Assembly (NCBI RefSeq): GCF_018257795.1
Contig: NZ_JAERJD010000003.1
Coordinates: 310,001 to 374,000, forward strand
Source of the DNA: Citrobacter sp. JGM124
Lineage (GTDB): Bacteria > Pseudomonadota > Gammaproteobacteria > Enterobacterales > Enterobacteriaceae
Reading direction: 5' to 3'
Length of the DNA: 64,000 nucleotides
Position numbers and translations under genes: made by a program
Notes under the pieces: model-generated
The model's database searches: none
Seen by the model: the letters and a program-made list of their open reading frames with translations, nothing else
Told to the model about the DNA's origin: nothing
In this document: piece after piece, positions 54,788 to 64,000 of the stretch
Numbering within the stretch: position 1 is the stretch's first letter
Layout of the letters: every line of letters starts with the position of its first letter

Positions 54788-55744
54788 ATGACCATTGTTG
54801 CCTGGTTTAGCGCCGCGCTGCTGGAGTTCTGGCTGGGGTGTCCGGCTAACTGGCCCCATCCTGTACGCTGGATGGGGCACTTGATTTCGCTGCTGGAGCG
54901 GCAAGTCCGCCGCCTGTGTCATTCAACTCCGGGCTTAAAAATGGGTGGGGGCCTGCTCTGGATTATCGTGGTGGGTAGCTCCTGGGGTCTTAGCTGGAGT
55001 CTGTTACAACTGGCCAGCGCGATTCATCCGGGGTTAGGCTTTATCATTGAAGTCTGGATGATTTATACCGTACTGGCTGCGGGGTGTTTACGGGATGCAG
55101 CATGGGAAGTCTACCAGGCCTTGCAGCACGGTACCCTGGAAGAAAGCCGTAAAGCATTGTCATGGATTGTCGGGCGGGATACTTCCCAACTGGAACGCCC
55201 ACAGATCACCCGGGCAGTGGTGGAGACGGTCGCGGAAAACAGTATTGATGGGGTAATTGCGCCGCTCTTTTTCCTGTTCCTTGGTGGGGCGCCCCTGGCC
55301 ATGGCTTATAAAGCGGTTAATACCCTTGATTCCATGCTGGGTTATAAAACAGAGAAATACCGTGCTATCGGGATGGTTTCTGCCCGGCTGGATGACGTGG
55401 CCAACTTTATCCCGGCTCGCCTGGGATGGGTGTTGATCAGCCTGGCTGCATGGTTATTACGAGAAAACCCCAGGCAAGCATTTAAGATCGGTTTCCGCGA
55501 TCGTCACCAGCATAGCAGCCCCAATTGTGCATGGTCAGAAGGGGCGGTTGCGGGGGCCTTAGGTATTCACCTTGGCGGGCCGAATGACTATTTCGGTGAG
55601 CGGGTGGAAAAACCCTGGATCGGTGACGCCCTCCGGGAAGTGGCGTGTGACGATATTACGCGCACGATTAATCTCATGATGGTGGCCTCATCGCTTGCCC
55701 TGCTTTTGTTCGCCGGACTGAGATTGATGATGGCAGGTGGATAA
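54788..55744 (+). CDS. cbiB: CbiB, adenosylcobinamide-phosphate synthase
   Basis: Membrane protein of 318 aa that attaches the aminopropanol (phosphate) arm to adenosylcobyric acid. It begins [19 protein letters not shown]; typical segments are [52 protein letters not shown] and [20 protein letters not shown]. Four to five membrane helices. It is the first gene of a five-gene cobalamin cluster; its stop overlaps the start region of cbiP by 7-8 bases of upstream frame only. Confidence 0.93.
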   Translation: MTIVAWFSAALLEFWLGCPANWPHPVRWMGHLISLLERQVRRLCHSTPGLKMGGGLLWIIVVGSSWGLSWSLLQLASAIHPGLGFIIEVWMIYTVLAAGCLRDAAWEVYQALQHGTLEESRKALSWIVGRDTSQLERPQITRAVVETVAENSIDGVIAPLFFLFLGGAPLAMAYKAVNTLDSMLGYKTEKYRAIGMVSARLDDVANFIPARLGWVLISLAAWLLRENPRQAFKIGFRDRHQHSSPNCAWSEGAVAGALGIHLGGPNDYFGERVEKPWIGDALREVACDDITRTINLMMVASSLALLLFAGLRLMMAGG

Positions 55745-55754
55745 CGAGGCAATA

Positions 55755-57287
55755 ATGGCAGTTATTATGATTCAGGGTACGGCTTCGGATGTGGGCAAAA
55801 GTGTCCTGGTCGCGGGGCTGTGTCGAATATTTTCCCAGGATGGTTACGCAACAGCCCCTTTTAAGTCACAAAATATGGCCCTTAATTCCGGCATTACCCC
55901 CGATGGTAAAGAGATGGGGCGGGCACAAATTTTCCAGGCAGAAGCCGCGGGGATTGCCCCGGATGTCCGAATGAATCCGATTTTGTTAAAACCCCGTTCT
56001 GATAGCCAGTCACAGGTAGTACTGATGGGGGAGGTGGTGACGGACATGAATGCCCGGCGCTACCATCAGTATAAACCCCAGTTACGGGAAAAAATTCGCC
56101 AGGTGTTTCAGAGCCTGAGCGCCGATCATGACATCATTGTGCTGGAAGGGGCAGGCAGCCCGGCGGAGATTAATCTACGTGACAGGGACATTGTTAATAT
56201 GGGGATGGCGGAGATCGCTAACAGCCCTGTTATCCTGGTGGCGGATATTGACCGGGGGGGTGTTTTTGCTGCGCTTTACGGCACTATTGCTTTGTTACTG
56301 GAGCATGAAAAACCCCGGGTTCAGGGGATCATCATTAATAAATTTCGTGGTGATCTTGCGTTGTTACAACCCGGTCTTGAGCAAATTGAAGCCCTGACCG
56401 GTGTGCCGGTACTCGGGGTGATGCCCTGGCTAGAACTGGAGTTTGAAGAAGAAGATAGCCTGGCTCTGGTGGGCAAATATCAAGGGCGACAGCCACAAGT
56501 CCTGGATGTTGTGGTGGTCAAACTGCCTTACGTCTCAAATTTTACGGACTTCAACGCCCTTGCTGCGCAGCCGGATGTACGAGTGCGCTACTTGCGTGAT
56601 GGTGACGCGTTACAAACGGCTGATCTGGTTATCCTCCCTGGCAGTAAAAATACCCTGCATGACTTACAGTGGCTACGGGACACCCGGTTGAGTGATGCTT
56701 TGCAAGATTATCATCAGGCGGGGGGGAAGATTATCGGCATCTGTGGGGGCTATCAGATGCTGGGCCAGTTCCTTTATGACGGGGTTGAGTCAGAGCAGGG
56801 CGCCATGGCGGGGCTCGGGCTATTAAACGTATCCACCCGTTTTGAGCGCCAAAAAACGACGACGGTTTCCTGTGGTGAGATCCAGCCTGGTTTACCCGGT
56901 GGCTGGGATCAGCATTGCGGGCAGGATATTCGTGGTTATGAGGTTCATATGGGGCAGACGGTCAGGGGGCCTGGTGTCCAGGCATTCTGTCAGTTAAAAA
57001 GCCGTAACGGGCAGCCACAACATGACAGCCTGGATGGTGCCGTCAGTGTCGATGGTTCAGTACTGGGAACCTATCTGCATGGATTGTTTGATAATACAGT
57101 GTTTACTCGCCAGCTTCTCGATAGCTTACGTCAGCAAAAAGGTATCGCTCCCTATGATGGTCCGGTAGTGGACTATCAGCAGTTTAAGCAGCAGCAATTC
57201 GATCAGCTGGCAGCTGAAATGCGCCGCCACATTGATATTCAACGCATCTATCAAATAATGCGGCAATATCAGGAGGCAGACCAGTGA
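55755..57287 (+). CDS. cbiP: CbiP/CobQ, adenosylcobyric acid synthase
   Basis: Glutamine-dependent amidase, 510 aa, amidating four carboxyls of the corrin ring. N-terminal P-loop-like ATP domain ([19 protein letters not shown], with [10 protein letters not shown]). C-terminal glutaminase-like domain with the cysteine in [13 protein letters not shown] and histidine in [10 protein letters not shown]. The ATG at 55755 follows GAGG; an upstream in-frame GTG at 55737 is rejected. Overlaps cobU by GTGA. Confidence 0.95.
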   Translation: MAVIMIQGTASDVGKSVLVAGLCRIFSQDGYATAPFKSQNMALNSGITPDGKEMGRAQIFQAEAAGIAPDVRMNPILLKPRSDSQSQVVLMGEVVTDMNARRYHQYKPQLREKIRQVFQSLSADHDIIVLEGAGSPAEINLRDRDIVNMGMAEIANSPVILVADIDRGGVFAALYGTIALLLEHEKPRVQGIIINKFRGDLALLQPGLEQIEALTGVPVLGVMPWLELEFEEEDSLALVGKYQGRQPQVLDVVVVKLPYVSNFTDFNALAAQPDVRVRYLRDGDALQTADLVILPGSKNTLHDLQWLRDTRLSDALQDYHQAGGKIIGICGGYQMLGQFLYDGVESEQGAMAGLGLLNVSTRFERQKTTTVSCGEIQPGLPGGWDQHCGQDIRGYEVHMGQTVRGPGVQAFCQLKSRNGQPQHDSLDGAVSVDGSVLGTYLHGLFDNTVFTRQLLDSLRQQKGIAPYDGPVVDYQQFKQQQFDQLAAEMRRHIDIQRIYQIMRQYQEADQ

Positions 57288-57826
57288 AGCTGATTACTGG
57301 TGGTGCTCGTAGTGGCAAGAGTGCCTATGCCCAGCGTCTGGCAGAAGGCAGCAAACGGGTTTGGTACATCGCAACCAGCCGTGTCTTTGATAACGAGATG
57401 GCAGCCAGGGTTGCGGAACATCAATTAAATCGCCCGGCGCACTGGCATACCCTGGAGGCCTGGCGGGATGTTGACCGTTTAATCACTCCTGAACTGGCAG
57501 CACAAGACACAGTGCTGCTGGAATGCATGACAACGCTGATTACCAATGAACTTTATCACCAGGCGGGGGATACCCCGGAAGAAGAGTGGGATTTTGTCGT
57601 GCTGGAACGGGCGGTCAATCAGCAAATCGATGCACTGCTACAGGCTTGTGCTGTTTGTCCTGCCCAGATCATTATCGTCACGAATGAGCTGGGTATGGGG
57701 ATCGTGCCGGAAAACCGCCTTGCCCGGCATTTCAGGGACATTGCCGGGCGGGTTAACCAACGGCTGGCCGCCAGAGCGGAAGCTGTCTGGTTGCTTGTGT
57801 CCGGGATCGAGGTAAAAATCAAATGA
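57284..57826 (+). CDS. cobU: CobU, adenosylcobinamide kinase / guanylyltransferase
   Basis: 180 aa bifunctional enzyme that phosphorylates adenosylcobinamide and transfers GMP to give AdoCbi-GDP. P-loop [17 protein letters not shown] right at the N-terminus, then [28 protein letters not shown] and [11 protein letters not shown]. The start is GTG with a strong AGGAGG upstream. Overlaps cbiP and cobS by four bases each. Confidence 0.95.
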   Translation: MKLITGGARSGKSAYAQRLAEGSKRVWYIATSRVFDNEMAARVAEHQLNRPAHWHTLEAWRDVDRLITPELAAQDTVLLECMTTLITNELYHQAGDTPEEEWDFVVLERAVNQQIDALLQACAVCPAQIIIVTNELGMGIVPENRLARHFRDIAGRVNQRLAARAEAVWLLVSGIEVKIK

Positions 57827-58566
57827 TCTTCCGTCTTTTTTTCGCTTCTTTGCAGTTTATGAGCCGCTTGCCGGTCCCTCAACGCTGGTCATCGGGTATC
57901 GATATTGAGCATTATGTGCGTGGCATTGTGACCTTCCCCTGGGTTGGCCTGTTGCTTGGAACACTGTCTGGTCTGGTTTTTTTCAGTTTACAAAGCTGGC
58001 TTGGGCTGCCGCTGGCGGCACTGGGGGCCGTACTGTCCCTGGCGCTCTTAACCGGCGGGCTGCACCTTGATGGTCTGGCAGACACCTGCGACGGTATTTT
58101 TTCTGCTCGCAGCAAGGAACGTATGCTGGAAATCATGCGTGATAGCCGTCTTGGCACCCATGGTGGGTTAGCATTAATTTTTGTGATTCTTGCAAAAATT
58201 CTGATCATCAGTGAGCTGGCATTAAGAGGTACACCGATGATAGCAGCCCTGGCTGCGGCATCCGTCGCAGGGCGCAGTGTGGTCGTGCTACTGATGTATC
58301 GTCAAACCTATGCCCGGGAACAGGGGATGGGGAATCTCTATATCGGTAAAGTCACGGGCTGGCAAACCAGCTGGACCTTACTGGGGGGCGTGGTTCTCTG
58401 TGCCTTGCTGCTGGGGAGCAGTGGCGTGATCGCCCTGGCAGCCAGCGCGATGGGTATCATCTTATCCGGCCTGGCCTTACGACGTACATTAGGTGGGCAA
58501 ACCGGGGATACTCTGGGGGCGGCAATAGAGTTGGGTGAGCTGTTTTTTCTGCTCTGCCTACTGTGA
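57823..58566 (+). CDS. cobS: CobS, adenosylcobinamide-GDP ribazoletransferase
   Basis: Membrane cobalamin synthase of 247 aa that joins AdoCbi-GDP with alpha-ribazole (phosphate). Family stretches: [30 protein letters not shown], the metal-binding [17 protein letters not shown], and [21 protein letters not shown] [20 protein letters not shown] at the C-terminus. Six to seven helices. ATGA overlap with cobU. Confidence 0.95.
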   Translation: MIFRLFFASLQFMSRLPVPQRWSSGIDIEHYVRGIVTFPWVGLLLGTLSGLVFFSLQSWLGLPLAALGAVLSLALLTGGLHLDGLADTCDGIFSARSKERMLEIMRDSRLGTHGGLALIFVILAKILIISELALRGTPMIAALAAASVAGRSVVVLLMYRQTYAREQGMGNLYIGKVTGWQTSWTLLGGVVLCALLLGSSGVIALAASAMGIILSGLALRRTLGGQTGDTLGAAIELGELFFLLCLL

Positions 58567-58601
58567 TTTTGTAATTTTCAGTGCATAGCACATGAGGAAT
58601 A

Positions 58602-59648
58602 ATGACAACATTAGCCACGCTGATTACCGAAATAAAGCCTCTGAATCAACAGGCGATGTCAAAAGCACAAGCTCATCTTGATGGTTTAATCAAACCTGTA
58701 GGCAGCCTGGGGCGTCTGGAGCATCTTGCTTTACAACTCAGTGGCATGGGTGGCCTGGACCCGGCTCTGACTATCAATAAAAAGCTGATGATGGTGATGT
58801 GTGCAGATCACGGGGTTTATGCTGAGGGGGTGAGTGCCGCCCCGCAAAGTGTCACCAGGATTCAGGCGGAGAATATGACCCGCCATAATACTGGCGTCTG
58901 CCTGCTTGCGGCCCAGGCTGGGGCGGATGTCTGTATTGTCGATGTGGGCATTGATGGCGATCCCCTGCCGGGGCTGGTCAACATGAAAGTGGCCCGTGGT
59001 AGTGGGAATATCGCCCGTGGCCCGGCGATGAGCCGTCAGCAGGCTGAGGCATTGCTCCTGGCGATTGCTCAGTTAACCCGGGAAAAAGCCCGACGAGGTG
59101 TCAATCTGTTCGGCGTTGGTGAGCTGGGGATGGCCAATACCACAGCGGCTTCTGCCGTGGTGAGCGCTTTGCTGGCGCTGCCCCCAGAATCCACCGTGGG
59201 GAGAGGGGCCAACCTGCCAGAAGAAAAACTGGCTCATAAAATGGCGGTCGTGCGCCTGGCCCTGGAAACGAACCAGCCGGACCCTGATGATGGTATCGAT
59301 GTGCTTGCCAAAGTGGGGGGATTCGATATTGTGGCGATGGCGGGAGTGATGCTGGGCGCGGCTTCCCTGGGGCTGCCCGTGGTACTGGATGGTTTTATTT
59401 CCTGTGCTTCTGCACTGGCTATTTGTCAGGTGGCACCGGGCGTGCGCCCGTATCTGATTGCCTCACACCGTTCTGGGGAACAGGGTGCTCAACGGGTACT
59501 GGATGCCCTTGGTCTGCCCGCCTATCTGCAACTGGAGATGCGTCTGGGGGAGGGGAGTGGTGCGGCATTAGCCCTGCCTCTGGTTGATGCGGCCTGCCTG
59601 CTCTACCACAATATGGGGCATCTGGCTGATAGCAATATCACACTCTGA
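58602..59648 (+). CDS. cobT: CobT, nicotinate-nucleotide--dimethylbenzimidazole phosphoribosyltransferase
   Basis: 348 aa; activates dimethylbenzimidazole to alpha-ribazole phosphate for the lower ligand. [18 protein letters not shown] at the N-terminus, [19 protein letters not shown], and the catalytic glutamate in [26 protein letters not shown] precedes the ATG. It is the last gene of the cluster, 35 bp after cobS. Confidence 0.95.
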   Translation: MTTLATLITEIKPLNQQAMSKAQAHLDGLIKPVGSLGRLEHLALQLSGMGGLDPALTINKKLMMVMCADHGVYAEGVSAAPQSVTRIQAENMTRHNTGVCLLAAQAGADVCIVDVGIDGDPLPGLVNMKVARGSGNIARGPAMSRQQAEALLLAIAQLTREKARRGVNLFGVGELGMANTTAASAVVSALLALPPESTVGRGANLPEEKLAHKMAVVRLALETNQPDPDDGIDVLAKVGGFDIVAMAGVMLGAASLGLPVVLDGFISCASALAICQVAPGVRPYLIASHRSGEQGAQRVLDALGLPAYLQLEMRLGEGSGAALALPLVDAACLLYHNMGHLADSNITL

Positions 59649-60054
59649 TTTTCCCGGCAGTGCTGTCCCACTGTTTCTGGCCCCTCTCCCGGCGCGGGAT
59701 TATTTAAATATTGACGAGGCAGATGCTGGCTGCCATCTTTCTTGCTTCGGGCCATGATTCAGACATGCGAGCATTAAAAACGCCTGATAAATGTATCAGT
59801 CATTCCGTTCTGCTCTGCTCTTCACGTTTTTTCATCGTTTATTATCATGTGGCTTACCTGCCACTGCCGTGAGGTGTTCAATAACAGGACGTATTTCAGA
59901 AGGTATGGGCTATCGCGCAGGTGTTATTCATCGTGTTTGAGTCTGATCCCATACTTGGCATTAATCTTATTTTGTGAATGTTATATCAATTTCGTTCGCT
60001 ATATGGGATTTTTGTTCGGTGACGGTTCCCAACAGAAACCTGTCAGGAGGGATT
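59649..60054. other. Intergenic region between cobT and the MFS gene
   Basis: 406 bp. No supported gene; open frames here are short and lack family features. The MFS gene promoter must lie in its second half. The only clear element is the AGGAGG Shine-Dalgarno at 60045-60050. Confidence 0.5.
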
Positions 60055-61239
60055 ATGATTTCTGCGTTGCGTTACCGGCCTGAAACGAGAGCATTCTTGC
60101 TTTCTGTCGCCGCTTGCATTGTTCTGGTTATTGGTATGGGCTACGGGCGGTTTGCTTTTACCGGCGTGCTTCCCCTCATGCTGCATGAAAATATCCTCAG
60201 TCTGACTGAAGGGAATCTTGCTGCTTCGGCTAATTATGCGGGATATCTTGCCGGTGCGTTGATGCTTGCAAAAGCAAAGCCTGGCGATGCTCGAGTACTG
60301 TGTATGGGGTCAGTCGTGTCGACTCTCGTCTGTCTGGCCTTATTGGTATGGTTACAGTCGCCCACAGGTATTATTCTGGTGCGCGGGGGTGCTGGCATAT
60401 GCAGTGCCGTAAGCTTGATATCCGCCTCTCTGTGGCTGCTGCAACATATGAAGCATGCGAATGGTGCGCCATTAATGTATGCGGGGGTTGGGCTGGGTAT
60501 CTTTGTTTCCGCTGAATTTATCGCCCTGGGCAAGAGTTTGAATTTATCCAGCCAGGCCATATGGATTATTTGTACTGTCAGTGCTGGTGTGCTGTATACG
60601 ATAGTTTTTCGTCTTCTCAGTAGCCCCCCGGAGACTCTCATTGACTACCGGCCACCATCACGTCCCCTGGCTCAGGGCGGCCCGCAAACGGCGGCCGCCG
60701 CAATGAGACTTATTGCGGTCTATGGGCTGGCCGGCTTTGGTTATATTATTACGGCAACCTATCTGCCCTTATTTCTCTCCGGTTCGCTGTCAGGGATTGA
60801 TCCCGTTCATGTATGGGCCGTATTTGGCCTTGCCGCTGTCCCTTCGTGCTTTTTCTGGCACCGCATGGTATTGCGTTACGGGCATCGCCGAAGTTTTACG
60901 ATCAACCTGTTCGTTCAGGCGGCAGGCGTGATATTACCGGCCTTTAGTCATGATTTAATGTTCTGCCTGGCAAGTGCGCTGATGGTGGGGTTCACCTTTA
61001 TGGGTACAGTCACTATTGCGTTACCAGAAGCGAGACGTCTGGCTGATGTGGTTCGTTTTAATATGATTGCCGCAATGACAGCAGCTTATGGTATCGGTCA
61101 GATTGCAGGGCCACTCGTTGCAGGGATGCTTTACACATGGAGTCACTCCTTTAATCCATCCCTGATGGCAGCAACGTTTGCCCTGTGCCTTGCTGGTGTC
61201 ATGGTCTGCGTTGATTTGAAAACCAGGGAGACATCGTGA
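60055..61239 (+). CDS. YbfB/YjiJ-family MFS transporter
   Basis: 394 aa, twelve predicted membrane helices, major facilitator superfamily. The N-terminus has the family pattern GMGYGRFAFTGVLPLMLHEN and ANYAGYLAGAL, then ICSAVSLISASLWLLQHM; the second half has FMGTVTIALPEARRLADVVR and GIGQIAGPLVAGML. Substrates of this family are mostly unknown. A perfect AGGAGG four bases before ATG 60055 fixes the start. It converges with the LysR gene and lies near the nitronate monooxygenase, which may hint at a shared substrate. Confidence 0.83.
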   Translation: MISALRYRPETRAFLLSVAACIVLVIGMGYGRFAFTGVLPLMLHENILSLTEGNLAASANYAGYLAGALMLAKAKPGDARVLCMGSVVSTLVCLALLVWLQSPTGIILVRGGAGICSAVSLISASLWLLQHMKHANGAPLMYAGVGLGIFVSAEFIALGKSLNLSSQAIWIICTVSAGVLYTIVFRLLSSPPETLIDYRPPSRPLAQGGPQTAAAAMRLIAVYGLAGFGYIITATYLPLFLSGSLSGIDPVHVWAVFGLAAVPSCFFWHRMVLRYGHRRSFTINLFVQAAGVILPAFSHDLMFCLASALMVGFTFMGTVTIALPEARRLADVVRFNMIAAMTAAYGIGQIAGPLVAGMLYTWSHSFNPSLMAATFALCLAGVMVCVDLKTRETS

Positions 61240-61328
61240 AGATACGGCCTTTAAATTATCCCACCAGGCGGCGCCGGTAGGGTATTACAGGCCGCCGTGC
61301 ACAGGAGTAGCCCGATGCCGGGGCCACA

Positions 61329-62216
61329 TTATGCTGATATATTTGACGTATTCTGAAGTTTCTCCAGCAATATATCCATGGCGGGTGAACTGAAGTCTTT
61401 GCGCCAGATTAGCTGTGTCGTGACCATACCTGCGGGAAAAATATGAAGCCCGGCGGGTAATTGTAAGAGCATCATTACACTTTCAGGCAGTACGCACATG
61501 GAAGAACCTGACGCAACGCATGCAAGCATCGAGTGGTAGGAATTAACCTCTTGTATCTGAATTTTCTCTCCGCGGCCGGTCATTTGGCCTAACAATCCTG
61601 TGGCCATTTCACGGTAAGTACAGCCTTTAATAAAGGTGGCGAGCTGGCCCTCATTTATGTCTTCAATCTTTTGGACTGATTTCATTGTGGGGGGAAGGAT
61701 AAGTAAGAGTTTTTCATTAAACAGCGGATGATACTCCAGGCTGTCAGGGCATTGCACTTTGCCATTCACATCGGATGGCAGTGCAACCAGGGCAGCATCC
61801 AGTTCGGAATTCACCACTTTTTCTGTCAGCTGTTGTGTCGGCCCGGTGCACAATCTGAGTGTTACCGCAGGGCAGGATAGATTAAAAGCCGTAAGGGGCT
61901 CAGACAGGCGACTGGCCACCGTCGATTCCATTGAGCCCAGTTTCAGCAACCCTTCGGGTATCCCGGGGTGGAGGCTCTGGCGCGCCTCCTCCGCCAGGCT
62001 CAGAATCCTTTTTGAATAAGTAAGGAATTTTTTTCCTTGCGGGGACAGCCTTAATCTTCTGTTTTCACGGATGAAAAGCTGTACATCCAGTTCTTCTTCA
62101 AGTTGCTGAATACGTGTTGTCACATTTGACTGTACGCGCCCCAGCCGTTGTGCGGCTTTAATCACGCTTAATTCTTCTGCCACGACGATGAAAATTTCCA
62201 GTGAACTATGATTCAT
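61329..62216 (-). CDS. LysR-type transcriptional regulator
   Basis: 295 aa from ATG 62216 (MNHSSLEIFIVVAEELSV). N-terminal winged helix with AAQRLGRVQSNVTTRIQQLE, then LFIRENRRLRLSPQGKKFL, and a substrate-binding C-terminal domain. An in-frame ATG at 62261 is possible, but the shorter form matches LysR length. It is divergent from the nitronate monooxygenase gene with about 94 bp between, the classical arrangement in which a LysR protein controls its neighbour and itself. Confidence 0.88.
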   Translation of the reverse strand: MNHSSLEIFIVVAEELSVIKAAQRLGRVQSNVTTRIQQLEEELDVQLFIRENRRLRLSPQGKKFLTYSKRILSLAEEARQSLHPGIPEGLLKLGSMESTVASRLSEPLTAFNLSCPAVTLRLCTGPTQQLTEKVVNSELDAALVALPSDVNGKVQCPDSLEYHPLFNEKLLLILPPTMKSVQKIEDINEGQLATFIKGCTYREMATGLLGQMTGRGEKIQIQEVNSYHSMLACVASGSSMCVLPESVMMLLQLPAGLHIFPAGMVTTQLIWRKDFSSPAMDILLEKLQNTSNISA

Positions 62217-62310
62217 TCCAATATTCTCATTTTGAAAATGATATTGACATTTAAGTCTCATATGGAGATTTTATGGCTTTCCTCTGTAGAACATCAAGCG
62301 GGTAAATACG

Positions 62311-63384
62311 ATGAGCAACATTCTGTGCGACAGACTCAATATCGACTATCCCATTATTCAGGCACCTATGGCTGGTGTTTCTACACCCGAGCTGGCTGCG
62401 GCGGTCAGTAATGCCGGCGCTCTGGGATCTGTCAGCGTAGGGGCCTCTCTCCCCTGGCAGGCTGAAGCAATGATAAAAAAAACGCAGCAACTCACACGTT
62501 ACCCATTCAGTGTGAATGTGTTTTGCCATGAACATCCCCGGCGAAATCCGCAACAAGAAAAGGCGTGGATAGCTCAGTTCCGCGATATTTTTTCTTATTA
62601 TGGCGCAGAAATGCCGGGTGAATTGTCGGAGATTTATCAATCTTTCCATGATAATGCTTCGATGCTCGAAGTGCTCCTCAGCACCGCTCCCGCCGCTGTG
62701 AGCTTCCATTTTGGTATCCCTTCTAAAACGGTGATTAAAAGCTTTAGCGACCGTGGGATTCTGACTTTTGCCACGGCAACAAACATACAAGAAGCCCTGC
62801 TGATTGAATCGGCAGGCATTGACTTTATTGTGGCACAGGGCATTGAAGCAGGGGGGCATCGTGGGGTCTTCAATGTTCGTGAAAATGATCACCAGCTCAG
62901 TACCGTTACGTTAGTTCAGGCGATCAAAAGAGTATCATCATTGCCGGTTATCGGTGCCGGAGGAATAATGGATGGCGCAGGTATTGCATCGATGCTTAAA
63001 CTCGGAACCGTAGGGGTACAAATGGGAACCGCTTTTATTCTTTGCCCCGAATCATCGGCTAATGAAGCATACCGACAGGCTCTAAAAAGTGAGAATGCTT
63101 CCCGTACTCTCATGACATCGGTTATTTCCGGTCGCCCGGCAAGGTGTATATCAAACGATTTTTGTAAGCTGGCGCGACACCTGACGTCGAATAATATTCC
63201 GTCTTATCCACTGACTTATGCTTTAGGAAAATCGCTCGCTATTGCCGCTGCAGCGAAAGGTGATCATGGCTTTGGTGCTCACTGGGCCGGGCAGGGTGCA
63301 AGCCTGGCCCGCGAGATGGCTGCCAGTGATATGATTACTACCCTGGTAAAAGAATGGAGAGAGGCCCGGAGTGAAACATCGTGA
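62311..63384 (+). CDS. Nitronate monooxygenase (2-nitropropane dioxygenase-like)
   Basis: FMN-dependent (beta/alpha)8-barrel of 357 aa. It oxidises alkyl nitronates such as propionate 3-nitronate, a toxin of plants and fungi. Family stretches: YPIIQAPMAGVSTPELAAAV, FSVNVFCHEHP, the EAGGHRG region with the catalytic histidine, and PVIGAGGIMDGAGIASML for FMN phosphate binding, then GVQMGTAFILCPES. It may be involved in detoxification, with the divergent LysR protein as regulator. Confidence 0.9.
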   Translation: MSNILCDRLNIDYPIIQAPMAGVSTPELAAAVSNAGALGSVSVGASLPWQAEAMIKKTQQLTRYPFSVNVFCHEHPRRNPQQEKAWIAQFRDIFSYYGAEMPGELSEIYQSFHDNASMLEVLLSTAPAAVSFHFGIPSKTVIKSFSDRGILTFATATNIQEALLIESAGIDFIVAQGIEAGGHRGVFNVRENDHQLSTVTLVQAIKRVSSLPVIGAGGIMDGAGIASMLKLGTVGVQMGTAFILCPESSANEAYRQALKSENASRTLMTSVISGRPARCISNDFCKLARHLTSNNIPSYPLTYALGKSLAIAAAAKGDHGFGAHWAGQGASLAREMAASDMITTLVKEWREARSETS

Positions 63385-63890
63385 GCGTGCTCTGACGGAT
63401 ATAGCGTAGGAACGCTATCGGGTATGAAAGACGATTTTTATCCTGGTTACCGGGCTTCTGTGCTCTTAACGAGGTGGCAATATACATACTCTGTGGATTT
63501 CAGCCTGTTCCGTGCTATGAACGCAGGGTGGCCCGCTCTTCCGGGGGGCTGTGGCGTAGTTGTCCTTGCCCACTAAGAGGTTTATCAATAAAAACTGTAT
63601 TAAAAAATGATTTCACACTCAGTAATGGTTTTTTAGTCGTGGGGTCAACAAACAAACGTCCGTATACAGACTCACTAAGGTGTACTGACTGGTGCAGACC
63701 AATGTCAGCCGTCAGTTTATATTTTTCTCAAGAGGCCTGGTATTTTGGGGGCAGTGACTGACACAATTCGCCCTCTTAAGCTGCCAGGGAGGATATAAAC
63801 GAACCAGGACGGCCAGTAATAGCGGTAATCACATTGGGGAAGGAAGAGAGATAATCTAAAACAGTGATAATCAATGGCCAGAAAGCAAAA
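63385..63890. other. Non-coding stretch between the monooxygenase gene and the attachment site
   Basis: 506 bp without a clear gene. On the minus strand 63727-63515 there is a 70-codon open stretch (for example GRLFVDPTTKKPLLSVKSF) that lacks a start codon and is cut by stops on both sides; it may be a fragment of a decayed gene of unknown identity. Nothing else is supported. Confidence 0.5.
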
Positions 63891-63916
63891 AAGCAGACGT
63901 TTTTGGACGTCTGCTT
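63883..63916 (-). terminator. Terminator next to the tRNA-Asn 3' fragment
   Basis: AAGCAGACGT (63891-63900) and ACGTCTGCTT (63907-63916) form a perfect 10-bp stem with a 6-base loop. On the minus strand a run of T follows (63892-63887). It lies just downstream of the tRNA-Asn 3' end on that strand, where the original tRNA terminator would be. Confidence 0.85.
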
Positions 63917-63925
63917 TCTTTAATA

Positions 63926-63949
63926 TGGCTCCTCTGACTGGACTCGAAC
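63926..63949 (-). other. 24-bp copy of the 3' end of tRNA-Asn, probable attachment site (att)
   Basis: On the minus strand 63949-63926 ends CCAGTCAGAGGAGCCA, with the T-loop GTTCGAGTC just before it; this is the 3' 24 bases of enterobacterial tRNA-Asn including CCA. To the right the match stops abruptly at 63950, so no tRNA body is present. Such a fragment next to the tRNA terminator is what tyrosine-integrase elements leave when they insert in a tRNA 3' end: the intact tRNA and integrase should be at the far end, beyond the window. The asn tRNAs near cob genes are known hotspots (for example the yersiniabactin HPI). Confidence 0.85.
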
Positions 63950-64000
63950 TTCATCTGTATATCCTTTTATTGGCGGTTTTGTGAGTTTTAATGTTATTTA

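Noticed and set aside
63474..63761. 95-codon plus-strand open frame after the nitronate monooxygenase
   Set aside because: Composition and sequence do not resemble a protein family, no ribosome site; the opposite-strand frame looks more coding-like.
63926..64000. Complete tRNA-Asn gene
   Set aside because: Only the last 24 bases match; the anticodon and acceptor 5' half are absent.

Overview
The window is chromosomal DNA from a member of the Enterobacterales, family Enterobacteriaceae or close to it. Almost every backbone gene has a recognisable Escherichia/Salmonella/Klebsiella counterpart in a familiar order: mdtDCBA, yegD, dgcE, udk-dcd-asmA, galF, O-antigen genes, gnd, rmlBA, ugd, uge, wzz, his operon, yeeZ, plaP, sbcB, sbmC, tmaR and cob genes, ending at a tRNA-Asn site. 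It is not E. coli K-12: the his leader differs, and the accessory genes around sbcB and after cobT are different. I do not assign a genus.

Layout. 1-8600 is the MdtABCD multidrug efflux operon (minus strand), with a BaeR-box-like promoter. 8717-13611 is yegD and the membrane diguanylate cyclase dgcE (minus). 13956-17191 is udk, dcd, asmA (plus). 17192-34863 is the surface polysaccharide region. It has two JUMPstart/ops elements: one before a lone GT9-type gene, and one before a compact AT-rich O-antigen block (four glycosyltransferase-like genes, Wzy, Wzx). These are followed by gnd, rmlB, rmlA, ugd, uge (opposite strand) and the chain-length regulator wzz. The rml set lacks rmlC and rmlD. 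35053-42306 is the complete histidine operon (minus) with its leader peptide and attenuator.

42506-46640 is yeeZ, the putrescine importer plaP and exonuclease I (sbcB). 46641-49760 is an accessory pocket: a decayed IS3-type orfA remnant, a PAAR-domain T6SS effector candidate with an overlapping membrane protein that is probably its immunity protein, and a LexA-box-controlled DinI-like cassette between short direct repeats. 49761-53011 is a FoxA/FhuA-like TonB siderophore receptor and an AraC-type regulator, each with a Fur-box-like site. 53182-54676 is sbmC, a VOC-family gene and tmaR. 54788-59648 is cbiB-cbiP-cobU-cobS-cobT, the late part of cobalamin synthesis/salvage. 60055-63384 is a YbfB/YjiJ-type MFS transporter, a LysR regulator and a divergent nitronate monooxygenase.

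At 63926-63949 lies a 24-bp copy of the 3' end of tRNA-Asn with no tRNA body, next to a terminator. This is the signature of an attachment site, so the right edge of the window probably enters an integrated element.

Functional links: Ugd and Uge would supply UDP-GlcA and UDP-GalA, and RmlAB would supply dTDP-4-keto-6-deoxyglucose. RfaH acting at the ops sites would allow the long AT-rich O-antigen transcript to be completed, and Wzz would set O-chain length. All calls rest on reading translated sequence and motifs; no database search was run.
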